From positions 1 through 64,000 of the forward strand of contig JAIETF010000109.1 in the NCBI GenBank assembly GCA_019745415.1: DNA of 64,000 nt. Direction: 5' to 3'. Within the stretch, counting starts at the first letter, position 1, and every line of letters begins with the position of its first letter. Origin of the DNA: Candidatus Obscuribacterales bacterium. GTDB lineage: Bacteria; Cyanobacteriota; Vampirovibrionia; Obscuribacterales; Obscuribacteraceae. Below the pieces are notes generated by a model, which had not been told where the DNA came from, ran no database searches, and was given only the letters and a program-made list of their open reading frames with translations. Of the stretch, positions 25,888-34,993 are shown piece by piece. The position numbers were made by a program, and so were the translations under genes.

Positions 25888-27000
25888 ATGACCTTTCAAG
25901 CCGTTGTGCTAAGAAGCCATGCTGGCGGTTATCTGGTGAATCTTGTTGATTGCCTGACTGGGAAAATCTTCTTCTGTCAGGCGCGCGGACGCTTGAAAAA
26001 AGAGAGAGTGTCCATAGTCGTCGGAGACCGTGTGGAAGTCGAGGAGGTTGATGAGGTAGCTTTGACGGGAGTTATCACCGCCCAGCTGCCACGTCGGAAC
26101 TTACTCGAAAGACCCACGCTGGCCAACGTCGACCAGGTTGTTATTGTACAGGCCGTCAAGCAGCCCGATTTCTCCCCCCTTTTGTGTGATCGCTACTTGG
26201 TACATTTCCAGCTGGCCATGCCCTTTTCGAAGCCTGTGATTTGCTTCAATAAGAGTGATTTAGCCAGCCAAAATGAACAGCTAGCTTTAAGAAGTATTTA
26301 TGAACCTCTTGGATACTTTGTTATATTTGTGTCCGCCCGCACTGGCGCAGGCATAGACGAACTACGCAATATGCTGTCGGGTAAGATTTCGGTCTTTGCC
26401 GGGGCTTCTGGGGTCGGAAAGTCGACGATTCTGAACAACCTTTCACCTGGACTCGAACTTAAGACCGGTGTAATGGAGAATGATTTCGGAGTCGGTCGAC
26501 ATACCACCACCGCCAGTGAACTCTATTGTCTCAATCTCGATACGCAGACCTGGGTGGCAGATACACCAGGTTTCAACCTCTATGATTTTCTGCACCCCGA
26601 GCCCAAAGATGTGGCCGACCAGTTTCCTGAAATTGCTGAGCAGAAGGATAAGTGTCATTTCAAAGACTGTTTGCATACAGTCGAAAAAGGTTGCGCCGTG
26701 ACCAATATCGATGAACGCCGTTATCAGAGCTATTTGACTTTGGTGGAAGAGAGTAAGCAAGTTCGCCTGGAGGCCCGCAAAACATCCACTAAAGTGGAGA
26801 AGTCGGTGAAGACTGTGGGCGGCGAGGGAAATGCCGTCAGTATTCCACGTCTAAACAAAAGATACAGACAGACATCGAGACGAAAACTGAAACAGGAAAG
26901 CTTTATGTCTGATCCGGATTTTGGTGATGATCTCGAGGAAGCCTCAACTAAGCATCCTCATGATGATTCTCATGAGGACTCTTTTCAAGATTCTCTTTAG
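25888..27000 (+). CDS. rsgA: Ribosome small-subunit biogenesis GTPase RsgA
   Basis: RsgA checks 30S maturation, and its GTPase is stimulated by the 30S subunit. I chose ATG 25888, with CGGGAG 5 bases upstream; the open frame extends back over the typA start but without a site. The 370-residue product has an N-terminal OB fold, then the circularly permuted GTPase order: NKSD (about 121) before GASGVGKST (about 172-180) and DTPGF. The zinc knuckle is CHFKDCLHTVEKGC. A long basic and then acidic tail (about 300-370) is an extension beyond the usual length. The last 53 bases overlap the end of the convergent GT87-like gene. Confidence 0.95.
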   Translation: MTFQAVVLRSHAGGYLVNLVDCLTGKIFFCQARGRLKKERVSIVVGDRVEVEEVDEVALTGVITAQLPRRNLLERPTLANVDQVVIVQAVKQPDFSPLLCDRYLVHFQLAMPFSKPVICFNKSDLASQNEQLALRSIYEPLGYFVIFVSARTGAGIDELRNMLSGKISVFAGASGVGKSTILNNLSPGLELKTGVMENDFGVGRHTTTASELYCLNLDTQTWVADTPGFNLYDFLHPEPKDVADQFPEIAEQKDKCHFKDCLHTVEKGCAVTNIDERRYQSYLTLVEESKQVRLEARKTSTKVEKSVKTVGGEGNAVSIPRLNKRYRQTSRRKLKQESFMSDPDFGDDLEEASTKHPHDDSHEDSFQDSL

Positions 27001-28303
27001 TTTTCTGGCCGAGCGCTTTTTCAAGACTGTTCATTAGTCCCTTCAGTGTGCCGAGAGTGATTAAGGCATAAATAAAGAAGGGTTGTAACTTAAGAAAATG
27101 AAAGACCATCATGAGCATGAAGAACGGCCAGCTCAAGATAGGAAAAGCCAGAACAAGAGCTAGGCTTGGCACCAGCCATGCGGTCTTGATGTTTTGGCTG
27201 GTGCGATAAATTAGCTCGAGGGCATAGACCAAAAGTACATAATCTTGCATATGGCAGTGCGGGCTAGAGACAAGCATAAGGCAGAGGCTTGTGGCAAAAA
27301 TTAGATTGCGCTTGTCCGGGCTGGAGTTCTTCTCACTCTTGAATAGAAAGTAAATCAAGATAGCCGTCGTCAGCCATACTGCAAAGGCAATCTGGTGTTC
27401 GATTTTGGCGTCTTGCCCGGTAAGAAGAAAGAGCGAGCCGCGCAGATTTTGCATCATCTCAGGCGCGACACCGGTGACTGAATGACCGGTTTCGCCTTGC
27501 AAAAGGGCGCCAGGAAAGTCGAGAATATTTTGGACGCCTAGAAGCAAGGTGCAGGCAGTGGCAAGAAAGATTGCGCCGCTGCCGAAACCGGCTAGAAACT
27601 TGAAGCGGCCAAGGGCTAGTCCTATAGCCATTATGGCCGGCAAGTACTGCAACTTCAATATAACCAGACTGGCGCAGAGACCGGCTATGAAATGTCGCCC
27701 GCCTGAAAGCCAGTGCCAGAACAAAAGCATATCGGGCAAAAGAAAAAGCGAGGTTTGCCCGAGTTTGAAGCTCATCCAATAAGGAAAAGAGGCAAAGGTA
27801 GCTATTGGTATGGAGATTTTAGTCTTGAGATTTTGATAGTGGGGTAAAACGGTTTTGCATAATATGAACAGAATGGTTGAAGCCGTGCCAAAGCACCAGA
27901 CAAGCCAAGCATGAGGCATGGAAAAGAGAGATAAGGGCAGAAACAGCAGGTACATGACCGGGGCATATTGATTGTAAAACGGACTCTCCGGCTTTACCGG
28001 CGCAATTAGTTCGTTCTGCAGACGGGCTTGCACTGCCGCGTCATAGATTCGGGGCATTTCTTGCGGGGAGCCGCTCAGTTTGATCTGCAAGCATTGGCGA
28101 GCCAGTCTGGCCGCGGCATAAGAATTGATAAAGTCGCTCACATAGGGCTTGCCCTCTATTATCTGGGCGAACATCTCACCTTTACTATAGGTCTTGCCTA
28201 AGTAGGCATAGCCCTGCAGTCCCCAGAAAAAGAGCAGCGAAATGTAGATAAGCCAGAGCCTGGTACGATTTTTGGGGTTGCTGAAGAGCTTGGTATAACT
28301 CAT
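26948..28303 (-). CDS. Integral membrane glycosyltransferase-like protein (GT87/DUF2029)
   Basis: This 451-residue protein has about ten transmembrane segments and a luminal loop after the first one, as in GT-C fold enzymes. GQTSLFLLPDML and KLQYLPAIMAIGLAL match the conserved G-Q-x-x-x-L and K-P-Q-x-x-P positions of DUF2029/GT87 mannosyltransferases, which use polyprenyl-phosphate sugars on the outer face of the membrane. The exact donor and acceptor cannot be read from the sequence. The C-terminal tail is His/Glu-rich. Its ATG overlaps the TGA of the 2-hydroxyacid dehydrogenase gene (ATGA, 28300-28303), so it is the last gene of the glpD operon. Its 3' end overlaps rsgA by 53 bases in antisense. 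Confidence 0.75.
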   Translation of the reverse strand: MSYTKLFSNPKNRTRLWLIYISLLFFWGLQGYAYLGKTYSKGEMFAQIIEGKPYVSDFINSYAAARLARQCLQIKLSGSPQEMPRIYDAAVQARLQNELIAPVKPESPFYNQYAPVMYLLFLPLSLFSMPHAWLVWCFGTASTILFILCKTVLPHYQNLKTKISIPIATFASFPYWMSFKLGQTSLFLLPDMLLFWHWLSGGRHFIAGLCASLVILKLQYLPAIMAIGLALGRFKFLAGFGSGAIFLATACTLLLGVQNILDFPGALLQGETGHSVTGVAPEMMQNLRGSLFLLTGQDAKIEHQIAFAVWLTTAILIYFLFKSEKNSSPDKRNLIFATSLCLMLVSSPHCHMQDYVLLVYALELIYRTSQNIKTAWLVPSLALVLAFPILSWPFFMLMMVFHFLKLQPFFIYALITLGTLKGLMNSLEKALGQKTKENLEKSPHENHHEDA

Positions 28304-29319
28304 AAAGCTGGCGACTGATTGAGCAAATTGGCTGCCGATTTGCCCTGTGCCGCCATGATGACAGCGTTCACCGCTAGCTGGGCCATGGCCTTACGAGTCT
28401 CTTCCGTGGCAGACCCTATATGCGGTGCCAGTACGACATTGTTCAGCTTTATTAATGCCTCTGGAACATTTGGTTCATAAGAAAAAACATCGAGCCCTGC
28501 TACGATGCGGTTTTCCACTAGGGCTTTGACAAGGGCTGCTTCATCTACGACCTTTCCCCTAGAGGTATTGATCAAGATCGCCTGGTCTTTCATCAGCGCT
28601 ATTTGTTCCGCCCCAATAAGACCAGCTGTATCTTTGTTGAGTGGGCAATTCAGGCTTATGAAGTGACTTTCCCTCATCAGTGTATTGAGGCTGACACGGC
28701 AGGCGCCGTATTTTTGTTGCAGATCTAAGTCTTTTTCGTCGCTCTCAAAAGAATCACTACAATCTGAGCGAGTATAGATAATGCGCATATCGAAAGCCTG
28801 GGCGCGCCTGGCTACTTCTTTGCCGATGCGCCCCATGCCGACTATGCCGAAGGTTTTGCCGGCAGTTTCATGTCCGAGCATAAGTTCGTTTTCAAATCCA
28901 TTCCAAAGACCGGCTCTCACATATTTGTCTGCTTCTACGATGCGTCGAGCACAAGCCAAAAAAAGCGAAAAGGTCAGGTCGGCTGTTGCTTTATCGAGTA
29001 CCCCCGGCGTATTTGCCACCAGAATTCCTTGCTCTTTGCAATATTCAAAATCTATATTGTCAAAGCCTACGGCTCGCTGGGCGATCATCTTTACTTTGCC
29101 GCCTTCAAGGGTCTGACGGTCTAATCTATCCTGTGGTTCAGAAAGAATGACATCAAAGGAAGCCGCTAGCTCTTGCATTCTTTCTAAAGACAAAGGCTGA
29201 GTGCGGTCTACGATTTCTACTTTGACAAATTGACCGAGTTTGTCCACTAAGTCTTCGGGCAATTTGCCCAGGCTCACGGCGCTATGAAATATTGGCTGCA
29301 TAAAGTGCCTGATTTTCAT
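28300..29319 (-). CDS. D-isomer-specific 2-hydroxyacid dehydrogenase (glyoxylate/hydroxypyruvate reductase-like)
   Basis: This 339-residue NAD(P)-dependent oxidoreductase reduces a 2-oxoacid to the D-2-hydroxyacid. GIVGMGRIGKEVARRA (158-173) is the Rossmann dinucleotide site. The catalytic trio is visible: Arg254 in NTSRGK, Glu282 in DVFSYEP and His300 in APHIGSAT. Overall it resembles GyaR/GhrB-type enzymes more than SerA because it has no ACT domain. A second in-frame ATG (29301) with AGG 6 bases upstream may be the true start. The gene overlaps the end of glpD by up to 38 bases and couples by ATGA to the GT87-like gene. The substrate is uncertain. Confidence 0.9.
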   Translation of the reverse strand: MKIRHFMQPIFHSAVSLGKLPEDLVDKLGQFVKVEIVDRTQPLSLERMQELAASFDVILSEPQDRLDRQTLEGGKVKMIAQRAVGFDNIDFEYCKEQGILVANTPGVLDKATADLTFSLFLACARRIVEADKYVRAGLWNGFENELMLGHETAGKTFGIVGMGRIGKEVARRAQAFDMRIIYTRSDCSDSFESDEKDLDLQQKYGACRVSLNTLMRESHFISLNCPLNKDTAGLIGAEQIALMKDQAILINTSRGKVVDEAALVKALVENRIVAGLDVFSYEPNVPEALIKLNNVVLAPHIGSATEETRKAMAQLAVNAVIMAAQGKSAANLLNQSPAL

Positions 29320-30973
29320 AGAGTGTGTCGACCAAATTTTCTATTTCTTTGGCTATACGCTCATTGTCAAAGCCCGGCTTATACTTCGCCACCAATTTCG
29401 CTACTTTCGGAGCGGCGGCAATGCACTGTCTGTGGTGCAGAAAAGCCAGCCTGATTCTTCTAGCCAAAATGTCGACCAAGCATTCTGCCAGCTCGTTTTC
29501 CACCACAAAAGCTACTTCGGCCATAATGGGAGGAAAATCGGGGCAAATTCTCTCAACTAAGGCGGGTTGCTCCTCTACTAGCTGCAGAATCTTGAGTGCG
29601 TCTTTGCCATAGGTGGCAATGATGTGTTCTATGGAAGCCGGGTCTAAGGCTAATTTTCTCGCCTGGCTCAAAACTTTTGCCGAACTGGTTAGATAATCAC
29701 TCTTATCTTCCCAGCCACCAAGCATGATGCTACCGGTTTTGGCAGGCAATGCCGGCACGTCGGCTTGTCTAGCCTTGAGTTTATCCAGCACCATGTCGGT
29801 GAGATGAATGGCAAGCATGCGGTAATTGGTGAGCTTGCCTCCGATAAGTCCGATGATCCCCATTGGACCTGTAAATAAGAGGTGCTCTCTGGAAATATTC
29901 TTGGTTTCTTCGCCTTCCGCCAGTACTAGCGGTCTGAGCCCCGCCCAAGAAGCGATTACGTCTCGTCTTTCAACAGGACGTTTGCCCGGAGAGGCGGCAT
30001 TACTATTTGAATGAGCGCTATAGGAGTTCAGAACAGAAATCAGATAGGCTATTTCTTCTTCGGTGGGCTTGGGGTTTTCTAGAGGACCCTCGTAGGCTAG
30101 ATCAGTGGTGCCGACCATTAATGTTTTCTGCCAGGGTACGACAAAGACATAACGTCCATCATCGGTGGGTAAGAATAAGGCGGTGCTGGTCTCAAAGCAA
30201 GATAGAGGCAGCATTATATGAGTGCCTTTGGCCGGCGCTACTTTGTCTTTCCAGTCGCTTTTGATTTGTTTTAGCAAGCGATCGGTCCAGACCCCTGCCG
30301 CATTGACGCAGGCTTTGCCCTTGATTCTTATCTCTTCGCCGCTGATTCGATCTTTACAGATAACTGCGGCAATGTGTTCTTCTGTACCTTCAAAGTTCAC
30401 TGCTTCCATATAGTTCAAGCAATGAGCGCCATATTTGTCGGCTGATTTCAAGACTTCCATGACGATGCGCGAATCGTCGGTAATGCAGTCGTGAAAGCGC
30501 AGAGCACCTTGCACGCCATCGGGTGAAAGAGAAGGAACGGCGCTCAGAACTGCTTTTCTTGAGAGCCTTTCATGTCTTCTTACACCAGCGGCATTTATCG
30601 AAAGTATGTCGTATAAAGTGAGACCGATATCGGCTTTTAGTCCAAAAAATGTCTTGCCTTTCCTGACCGGTAAGACAAAGCTGAAATCTCTCACCATGTG
30701 CGGTGCTAGTTGCTCTAAAAGACCTCTTTCTTGGCAAAGCTCGCGGGTCAATCTAAATTGAAATTGTTCTAGATAGCGCAGTCCGCCGTGTATGAGTTTG
30801 GTGGTCCGGCTGCTTGTGCCCGAGGCAAAGTCGTCCTTTTCCACCAGAGCCACCGATAAGCCGCGAGAGGCGGCGTCCTGGGCTACTCCCGCCCCTACGA
30901 CACCGCCTCCCACAATGATCAGGTCAAATTCCTTGGTTTTAAATGCTTCGAGAATTTGACTGCGTTTTTGCAT
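29282..30973 (-). CDS. glpD: FAD-dependent glycerol-3-phosphate dehydrogenase
   Basis: GlpD oxidises sn-glycerol-3-phosphate to dihydroxyacetone phosphate and passes electrons to the quinone pool at the inner membrane. The 563-residue length fits the aerobic enzyme. The N-terminal FAD site is DLIIVGGGVVGAGVAQDAASRG (first 20: DLIIVGGGVVGAGVAQDAAS, about residues 17-36), followed by ASGTSSRTTKLIHGGLRYLE, the hallmark GlpD block. The C-terminal helical cap is present. It lies 3 bases after a Gly-zipper protein gene and overlaps the dehydrogenase gene downstream, so all four minus-strand genes look like one operon. No glpK or glpF is nearby. It would feed the same quinones as complex I. Confidence 0.94.
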   Translation of the reverse strand: MQKRSQILEAFKTKEFDLIIVGGGVVGAGVAQDAASRGLSVALVEKDDFASGTSSRTTKLIHGGLRYLEQFQFRLTRELCQERGLLEQLAPHMVRDFSFVLPVRKGKTFFGLKADIGLTLYDILSINAAGVRRHERLSRKAVLSAVPSLSPDGVQGALRFHDCITDDSRIVMEVLKSADKYGAHCLNYMEAVNFEGTEEHIAAVICKDRISGEEIRIKGKACVNAAGVWTDRLLKQIKSDWKDKVAPAKGTHIMLPLSCFETSTALFLPTDDGRYVFVVPWQKTLMVGTTDLAYEGPLENPKPTEEEIAYLISVLNSYSAHSNSNAASPGKRPVERRDVIASWAGLRPLVLAEGEETKNISREHLLFTGPMGIIGLIGGKLTNYRMLAIHLTDMVLDKLKARQADVPALPAKTGSIMLGGWEDKSDYLTSSAKVLSQARKLALDPASIEHIIATYGKDALKILQLVEEQPALVERICPDFPPIMAEVAFVVENELAECLVDILARRIRLAFLHHRQCIAAAPKVAKLVAKYKPGFDNERIAKEIENLVDTLYENQALYAANIS

Positions 30974-30976
30974 GAC

Positions 30977-31447
30977 TTATCTTAATTTATCCTTCAGGAG
31001 TCCCATACCAAGGCCGAGAGCCGCACCCACCGCCGCTCCTTTGGCGACGTTTTTAGTCTGTCCTCTGCCTTTGGAGGCCGACCAGGTTAGACCAGCTGCG
31101 GTGATGGTGCCGTTGGCGACATCCTTTACAACCGGGTGCTTACTCATAATTTTACTAGAATTTACTAGCCCTACGGTGGCTCCTGTTCCTGCCCCAATAG
31201 CGGCCCCACGCACTAGTCCTTTGCCCGAGACCAGTCCAGTGACGGCTCCGGCTGCGGTTCCTACTCCGGCGCCGATGGTTGCCTGTCTGACTTTCTCATG
31301 GTTTTGGAAGAAAGTTTTTACCTTACTTTGACTGGTACCTTTGCTTACTCCAGCCTGCAATGTGTCTGCCAGGGCCGGGGTCAAGGCGGCTGCCTGCAAG
31401 GTTATTGCGGTAAGGGCTATAGATGCGACTTGGCGAAGGTTACTCAT
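30977..31447 (-). CDS. Exported Gly-zipper protein
   Basis: I chose ATG 31447 (GGAG 7 bases upstream) over an in-frame ATG at 31486; the product has 156 residues. A signal peptide (ASIALTAITLQAAALTPALA-D) precedes a region with repeated small-residue patterns such as GAGVGTAAGAVTGLVSG and AAIGAGTGATVGLV, and again GAAVGAALGLGMGLL near the end. Such Gly-zipper segments pack as transmembrane or membrane-associated helices, often in outer-membrane lipoproteins. No catalytic motif is seen. It is first in the operon with glpD, 3 bases before its start. A second Gly-zipper protein lies at 34994-36262. Confidence 0.75.
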   Translation of the reverse strand: MSNLRQVASIALTAITLQAAALTPALADTLQAGVSKGTSQSKVKTFFQNHEKVRQATIGAGVGTAAGAVTGLVSGKGLVRGAAIGAGTGATVGLVNSSKIMSKHPVVKDVANGTITAAGLTWSASKGRGQTKNVAKGAAVGAALGLGMGLLKDKLR

Positions 31448-31952
31448 TTCTTTGCTCCGATTTCTAGTTCTAGCTGAAATACACATAAAACCTGCTCTTC
31501 TATTTAGTAGAGGCTACCATTAAATTTTGTTTTTGCACACCACCCATGATGTCACTGTAGCCGCCACCGGATTTTAGTAGTCGTCGAAAGCCGCCAATTT
31601 GTTCCTTCTTCAGAATAATGGCGCTGAAAAGTTTTGATTAAATTTTGGCGCGACGTTCTCCGACTGCCAATGTTCCGCCGCAAAAACCATTGTGAGCCGA
31701 ATTTTACTATCTCTTCGAAACCTTATTTTTTGCCCATATGTCTTCAATTTTGGTTGAATTCACAGGTAAAAAACCGCTCGATTGGCTATCCTTATCGGTT
31801 ATCCCTGGGCTTTCGCCAGTGAACGATTAAGAGTTCAGGCGAATCGCAGCGGATAAGGTCTTTGGAGCTTCATTACTTAGAGACGCTCTAAGTGAGTTCC
31901 AGAGAAGGCAAACCTAAATTTCTGAGTTGTCCCAATCTTTTGAGTTGAGTAG
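31448..31952. other. 505-base spacer between divergent genes
   Basis: This spacer must hold the promoters for the glpD operon (left) and the TPR-CHAT gene (right). I see a small hairpin TTCAA-N6-TTGAA near 31742 and AT-rich blocks, but no confident -35/-10 pair. A 62-codon open frame at 31634-31822 has no supporting signals. Nothing else is assignable. Confidence 0.5.
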
Positions 31953-34910
31953 ATGAGAAAAACAGTATTCCTGGCATGCACGCTGACTCTGACTACATCG
32001 GTTTCGGGTTTGAGCCCCGTACTTGCTTCCGATGCGACTTCTAATTCGAAAGCTAATAGTGCCTTGACCGGTGCCTCTCTGCCTGTACCCAAGGTGACAG
32101 ACAGGTCGATTGCATCTGAAGCTCTTATCAAAGAGCTTAAGAAAATGACTGAGCTGGAGCAAACCCCTCAGGATTTGGAAAGAGTCAAGAAGCTTGAGAA
32201 AGAAGGGCAGAAGTATTACGACCAAAAGCTTTTCGGTCAGGCGCTCAGTGTCTGGCAAGAGGGCTATGGTCTGGCCATGGATATGAAGTACGCTGAAGGG
32301 CAGGGGCGTGCTTTGACCAATATGGCGAAGATATATATTGACCAGGGTCAATGGATCAAAGCTAAACACTTGGGTGAAAATGCCCTGGAAGTATTGGGAA
32401 CAGCCGGCAATGAAGTGGCTCTAGCCCAGGCAAGGGTCGTTCTTGCTCAAGCTTATTTTGGTCTTGACAACCCGGTGTGGGCGTTGCAGCAGCTTGACCA
32501 AGCATTGCGTTCTCTCAACAATGGACAACTGGCAGATCCCGAAGAGGGTTCACGCATCATGTATCTTTGTGCCAGTCTGGCCATCAAGTTCGGCAAAGCC
32601 AGAGATGCAGTCAAATTCTTTCAGCAGGGTGCTGAGTACAGTTATCAGAAGGGTGACGTAGCTAAGGCTGTACAGGTAAGAGCGGCTGTGGTCAACTCTT
32701 TGATCGATTTAGGATGGTTTGTCGCCGCTCTTGAGGAAGCAAATAAACTTCTTTCTGTTGCTAAATCATCACCGAAAGATTCAAACGTCTTTCAGGTAAC
32801 TGCTTATCAGTCTATTGGTAATGCTCAGTATGCCGCTTGCGAATATGCCGCTGCTCGTAGTTCTTTGGAGACGGCTCTGGCTATGATGTCTAAGCTGGAT
32901 ACAAAGCAAGTCAATGAAGTGGCCCGAGCAAATATAGAAGAAGGTTATGGTTTTGTTTTATCGGCTTGCGGCGATTATGATCAGGCTCGCACCATGCTTC
33001 TTAAGGCTGTTTCGGTGCTGAAAGCCAAGAACGAAACTTTGGCAGTCGCCCAGATTTACAATGCTTTGGGTGTGGTTGAGCTGAATGATGGACAAACTGG
33101 CAAAGCAATCACTTATTTCCAACAAGCCCTCGACTTTCACGCTGTAATTACACCTAAGTCACCTAGGCTGCATGCCATCACAATGGCTAACCTTGGTTGT
33201 GCCGAAGGTCGTGCCGGATCTTTCCGCGACGCCAAGAACCATCTCACCGGTGCCATCAATGCCATGGGTAAACAGGTAGATAAGCAAGCTAAAGCCAAGA
33301 TCTTGCAGGCTCTTGCCGAAATCTCCTTGAGAGCTTCAGACTTAACCAATGCTGAATCTTATGCTAAGCAAGCCATTGAGATATCTACAAAGATAAATGA
33401 TGACTCCAACCTCTGGCGTGCCTACTCCATGCTCTCTAAGCTGCAAGGTATCAGGGGTGAAGTAGAGCCCGCCAAAGAGTCAATCAATAGCGCCCTTTCT
33501 TATTTCAGATCACCTCAGGCCGGTGACTTCGTTTCGGCTGAGTCGGTCTCATATCCAACTTCGCGTGAAGACATGGCTGCTCTCTTGGTGCAACAGCTGG
33601 CTGCCCAAGGAATGACCGAAGCGGCTTTGGTCACGGCTGAACAAATCAAGGAAGAAAATTTCATTGGTGAATGGAATCGCAAAGGCGCTCAAGTTAAGCC
33701 TGAAGACCGGGACGTATATATAGAATTAGCTACCCAGCGGGCTCGTTTGCATGCCGCTGAGGCAGCATCCACCCCAGACCAGGTCACCAAAGAGTGGAAG
33801 AGCTGGATGGAAAGATTTAGCGGCTTGGTCAAGACTAACCGCGCTTTAGCCAGGTTGATTGCGCCCGTACCGACCCATGCCCAAGATATTGCAGCCGCAG
33901 TTGAGAAGAATAATGCAGTTGCCATCGACTATCTCGTTGGGCCGGACTTTACGATGGCTTTCACCATTGAACCGGGCGGACGCATGACCTCATCATCTTT
34001 GCCTGTCGGCAGAGCCCGTCTTAAGAGCCAAATCACCTCGCTCTTAACCGCCGCAGCTGGTCTAGCCGCCTCTGATACCACAGGTAGTGACCCAGAGCGT
34101 GCCGTTCTCAAATCTCTATATGGTGAACTGCTGCCGGCTGCCATCAGACAGTTCTTGCCCCGCAATGCCGATCAAATGCTGGTGGTTATTCCAGACGGGC
34201 CGCTTTACAACCTGCCCTTCGCTGCTCTCATCGATGATCAGGGTAAATTTCTTGTTGAAAGACATTTGCTCACCATGGTCTCGTCCGCCGCTGTCTTGCT
34301 TGATAGTCAGCCGCGCATCGCCGAAGACCTTTCAATAGTAGTGGCCAGATCTGGCAATGCCCAAGCCTCTGAAAAAGCTGAGACTGAACAGATTGCCAGC
34401 GTGGTTGGCACTGATAGAATCACCACTCTGTCTGGTAAGGACGCTGCTTTAGGTAATCTGGAAGAGCAAGCTAGAGGTAAATCGGTTGTTCACTTCTCGT
34501 CTAAGTTGCCCCTTTTGGAGGCAAATCCTTTGCGTTCGGTGCTGCCTATTCTTTCTGACGGCGGCGACGGTCAGAATGTGAAAGTAACCGCCGATCAACT
34601 TTGCGGTACGAAAATGGCCAGTGATTTGATTGTTTGGTCTGCTTCTTCGGTCAACTCTAAAGATGTAAGAGGTAATGCAGTCAAGGTAATCAGTCGCGGA
34701 CTCAGTTATGCCGGTGCCAGGAATGTCTTGATGAGTCTCTGGACTCAGCCCGAGAGCAATCGTATCGATGAGATTGTCAACTTCTACAAGAGCAAGCAGT
34801 CTGGACTAGGATCTGCCCAGAGTTTGCGTAAAGCACAGCTGGCAGCTCTCTCTCGTGACCGTTCACCCCGCACTTGGGCCGCCTTCCAGTTGCTTGGACC
34901 GGGCAACTAA
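31953..34910 (+). CDS. Secreted TPR protein with degenerate CHAT (caspase-like) domain
   Basis: This 985-residue protein has a signal peptide (TVFLACTLTLTTSVSGLSPVLA-S). TPR units fill about 60-530 (for example YAEGQGRALTNMAKIYIDQG and AQIYNALGVVELNDGQ), and residues about 640-985 form a CHAT domain. The CHAT landmarks PDGPLYNLPFAALID, AGARNVLMSLWTQ and the final AWAAFQLLG-type ending (TWAAFQLLGPGN) are clear. However, the catalytic His motif reads VVHFSSKL where H-F-A-T-H-G is expected, and the Cys motif reads WSASS (896-899 region) with Ser898 in place of Cys. Both catalytic residues are lost, so this should be a non-peptidase or pseudoenzyme. Export of a CHAT protein is also notable. A terminator follows. 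Confidence 0.88.
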   Translation: MRKTVFLACTLTLTTSVSGLSPVLASDATSNSKANSALTGASLPVPKVTDRSIASEALIKELKKMTELEQTPQDLERVKKLEKEGQKYYDQKLFGQALSVWQEGYGLAMDMKYAEGQGRALTNMAKIYIDQGQWIKAKHLGENALEVLGTAGNEVALAQARVVLAQAYFGLDNPVWALQQLDQALRSLNNGQLADPEEGSRIMYLCASLAIKFGKARDAVKFFQQGAEYSYQKGDVAKAVQVRAAVVNSLIDLGWFVAALEEANKLLSVAKSSPKDSNVFQVTAYQSIGNAQYAACEYAAARSSLETALAMMSKLDTKQVNEVARANIEEGYGFVLSACGDYDQARTMLLKAVSVLKAKNETLAVAQIYNALGVVELNDGQTGKAITYFQQALDFHAVITPKSPRLHAITMANLGCAEGRAGSFRDAKNHLTGAINAMGKQVDKQAKAKILQALAEISLRASDLTNAESYAKQAIEISTKINDDSNLWRAYSMLSKLQGIRGEVEPAKESINSALSYFRSPQAGDFVSAESVSYPTSREDMAALLVQQLAAQGMTEAALVTAEQIKEENFIGEWNRKGAQVKPEDRDVYIELATQRARLHAAEAASTPDQVTKEWKSWMERFSGLVKTNRALARLIAPVPTHAQDIAAAVEKNNAVAIDYLVGPDFTMAFTIEPGGRMTSSSLPVGRARLKSQITSLLTAAAGLAASDTTGSDPERAVLKSLYGELLPAAIRQFLPRNADQMLVVIPDGPLYNLPFAALIDDQGKFLVERHLLTMVSSAAVLLDSQPRIAEDLSIVVARSGNAQASEKAETEQIASVVGTDRITTLSGKDAALGNLEEQARGKSVVHFSSKLPLLEANPLRSVLPILSDGGDGQNVKVTADQLCGTKMASDLIVWSASSVNSKDVRGNAVKVISRGLSYAGARNVLMSLWTQPESNRIDEIVNFYKSKQSGLGSAQSLRKAQLAALSRDRSPRTWAAFQLLGPGN

Positions 34911-34931
34911 CAACTAACTAAGATAGACCGA

Positions 34932-34964
34932 AAAGGGGCGCTCATTGAGCGCCCCTTTCCTTTT
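34932..34964. terminator. Strong hairpin terminator between convergent genes
   Basis: A 12-bp perfect stem (AAAGGGGCGCTC/GAGCGCCCCTTT) with a 3-base loop has T-rich sequence on the right and TTTT on the minus-strand side. It probably terminates both the TPR-CHAT gene and the converging Gly-zipper gene. Confidence 0.9.
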
Positions 34965-34993
34965 GCCTTTTCTCTAGCTTGATTTGCCCTGAT

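Noticed and set aside
31634..31822. 62-codon plus-strand frame in the 505-base spacer
   Set aside because: No start signal and no similarity to anything recognisable.
31953..34910. Craspase-type (type III-E CRISPR) CHAT protease
   Set aside because: It has a signal peptide, lacks the catalytic His and Cys, and there are no cas genes or CRISPR repeats nearby.
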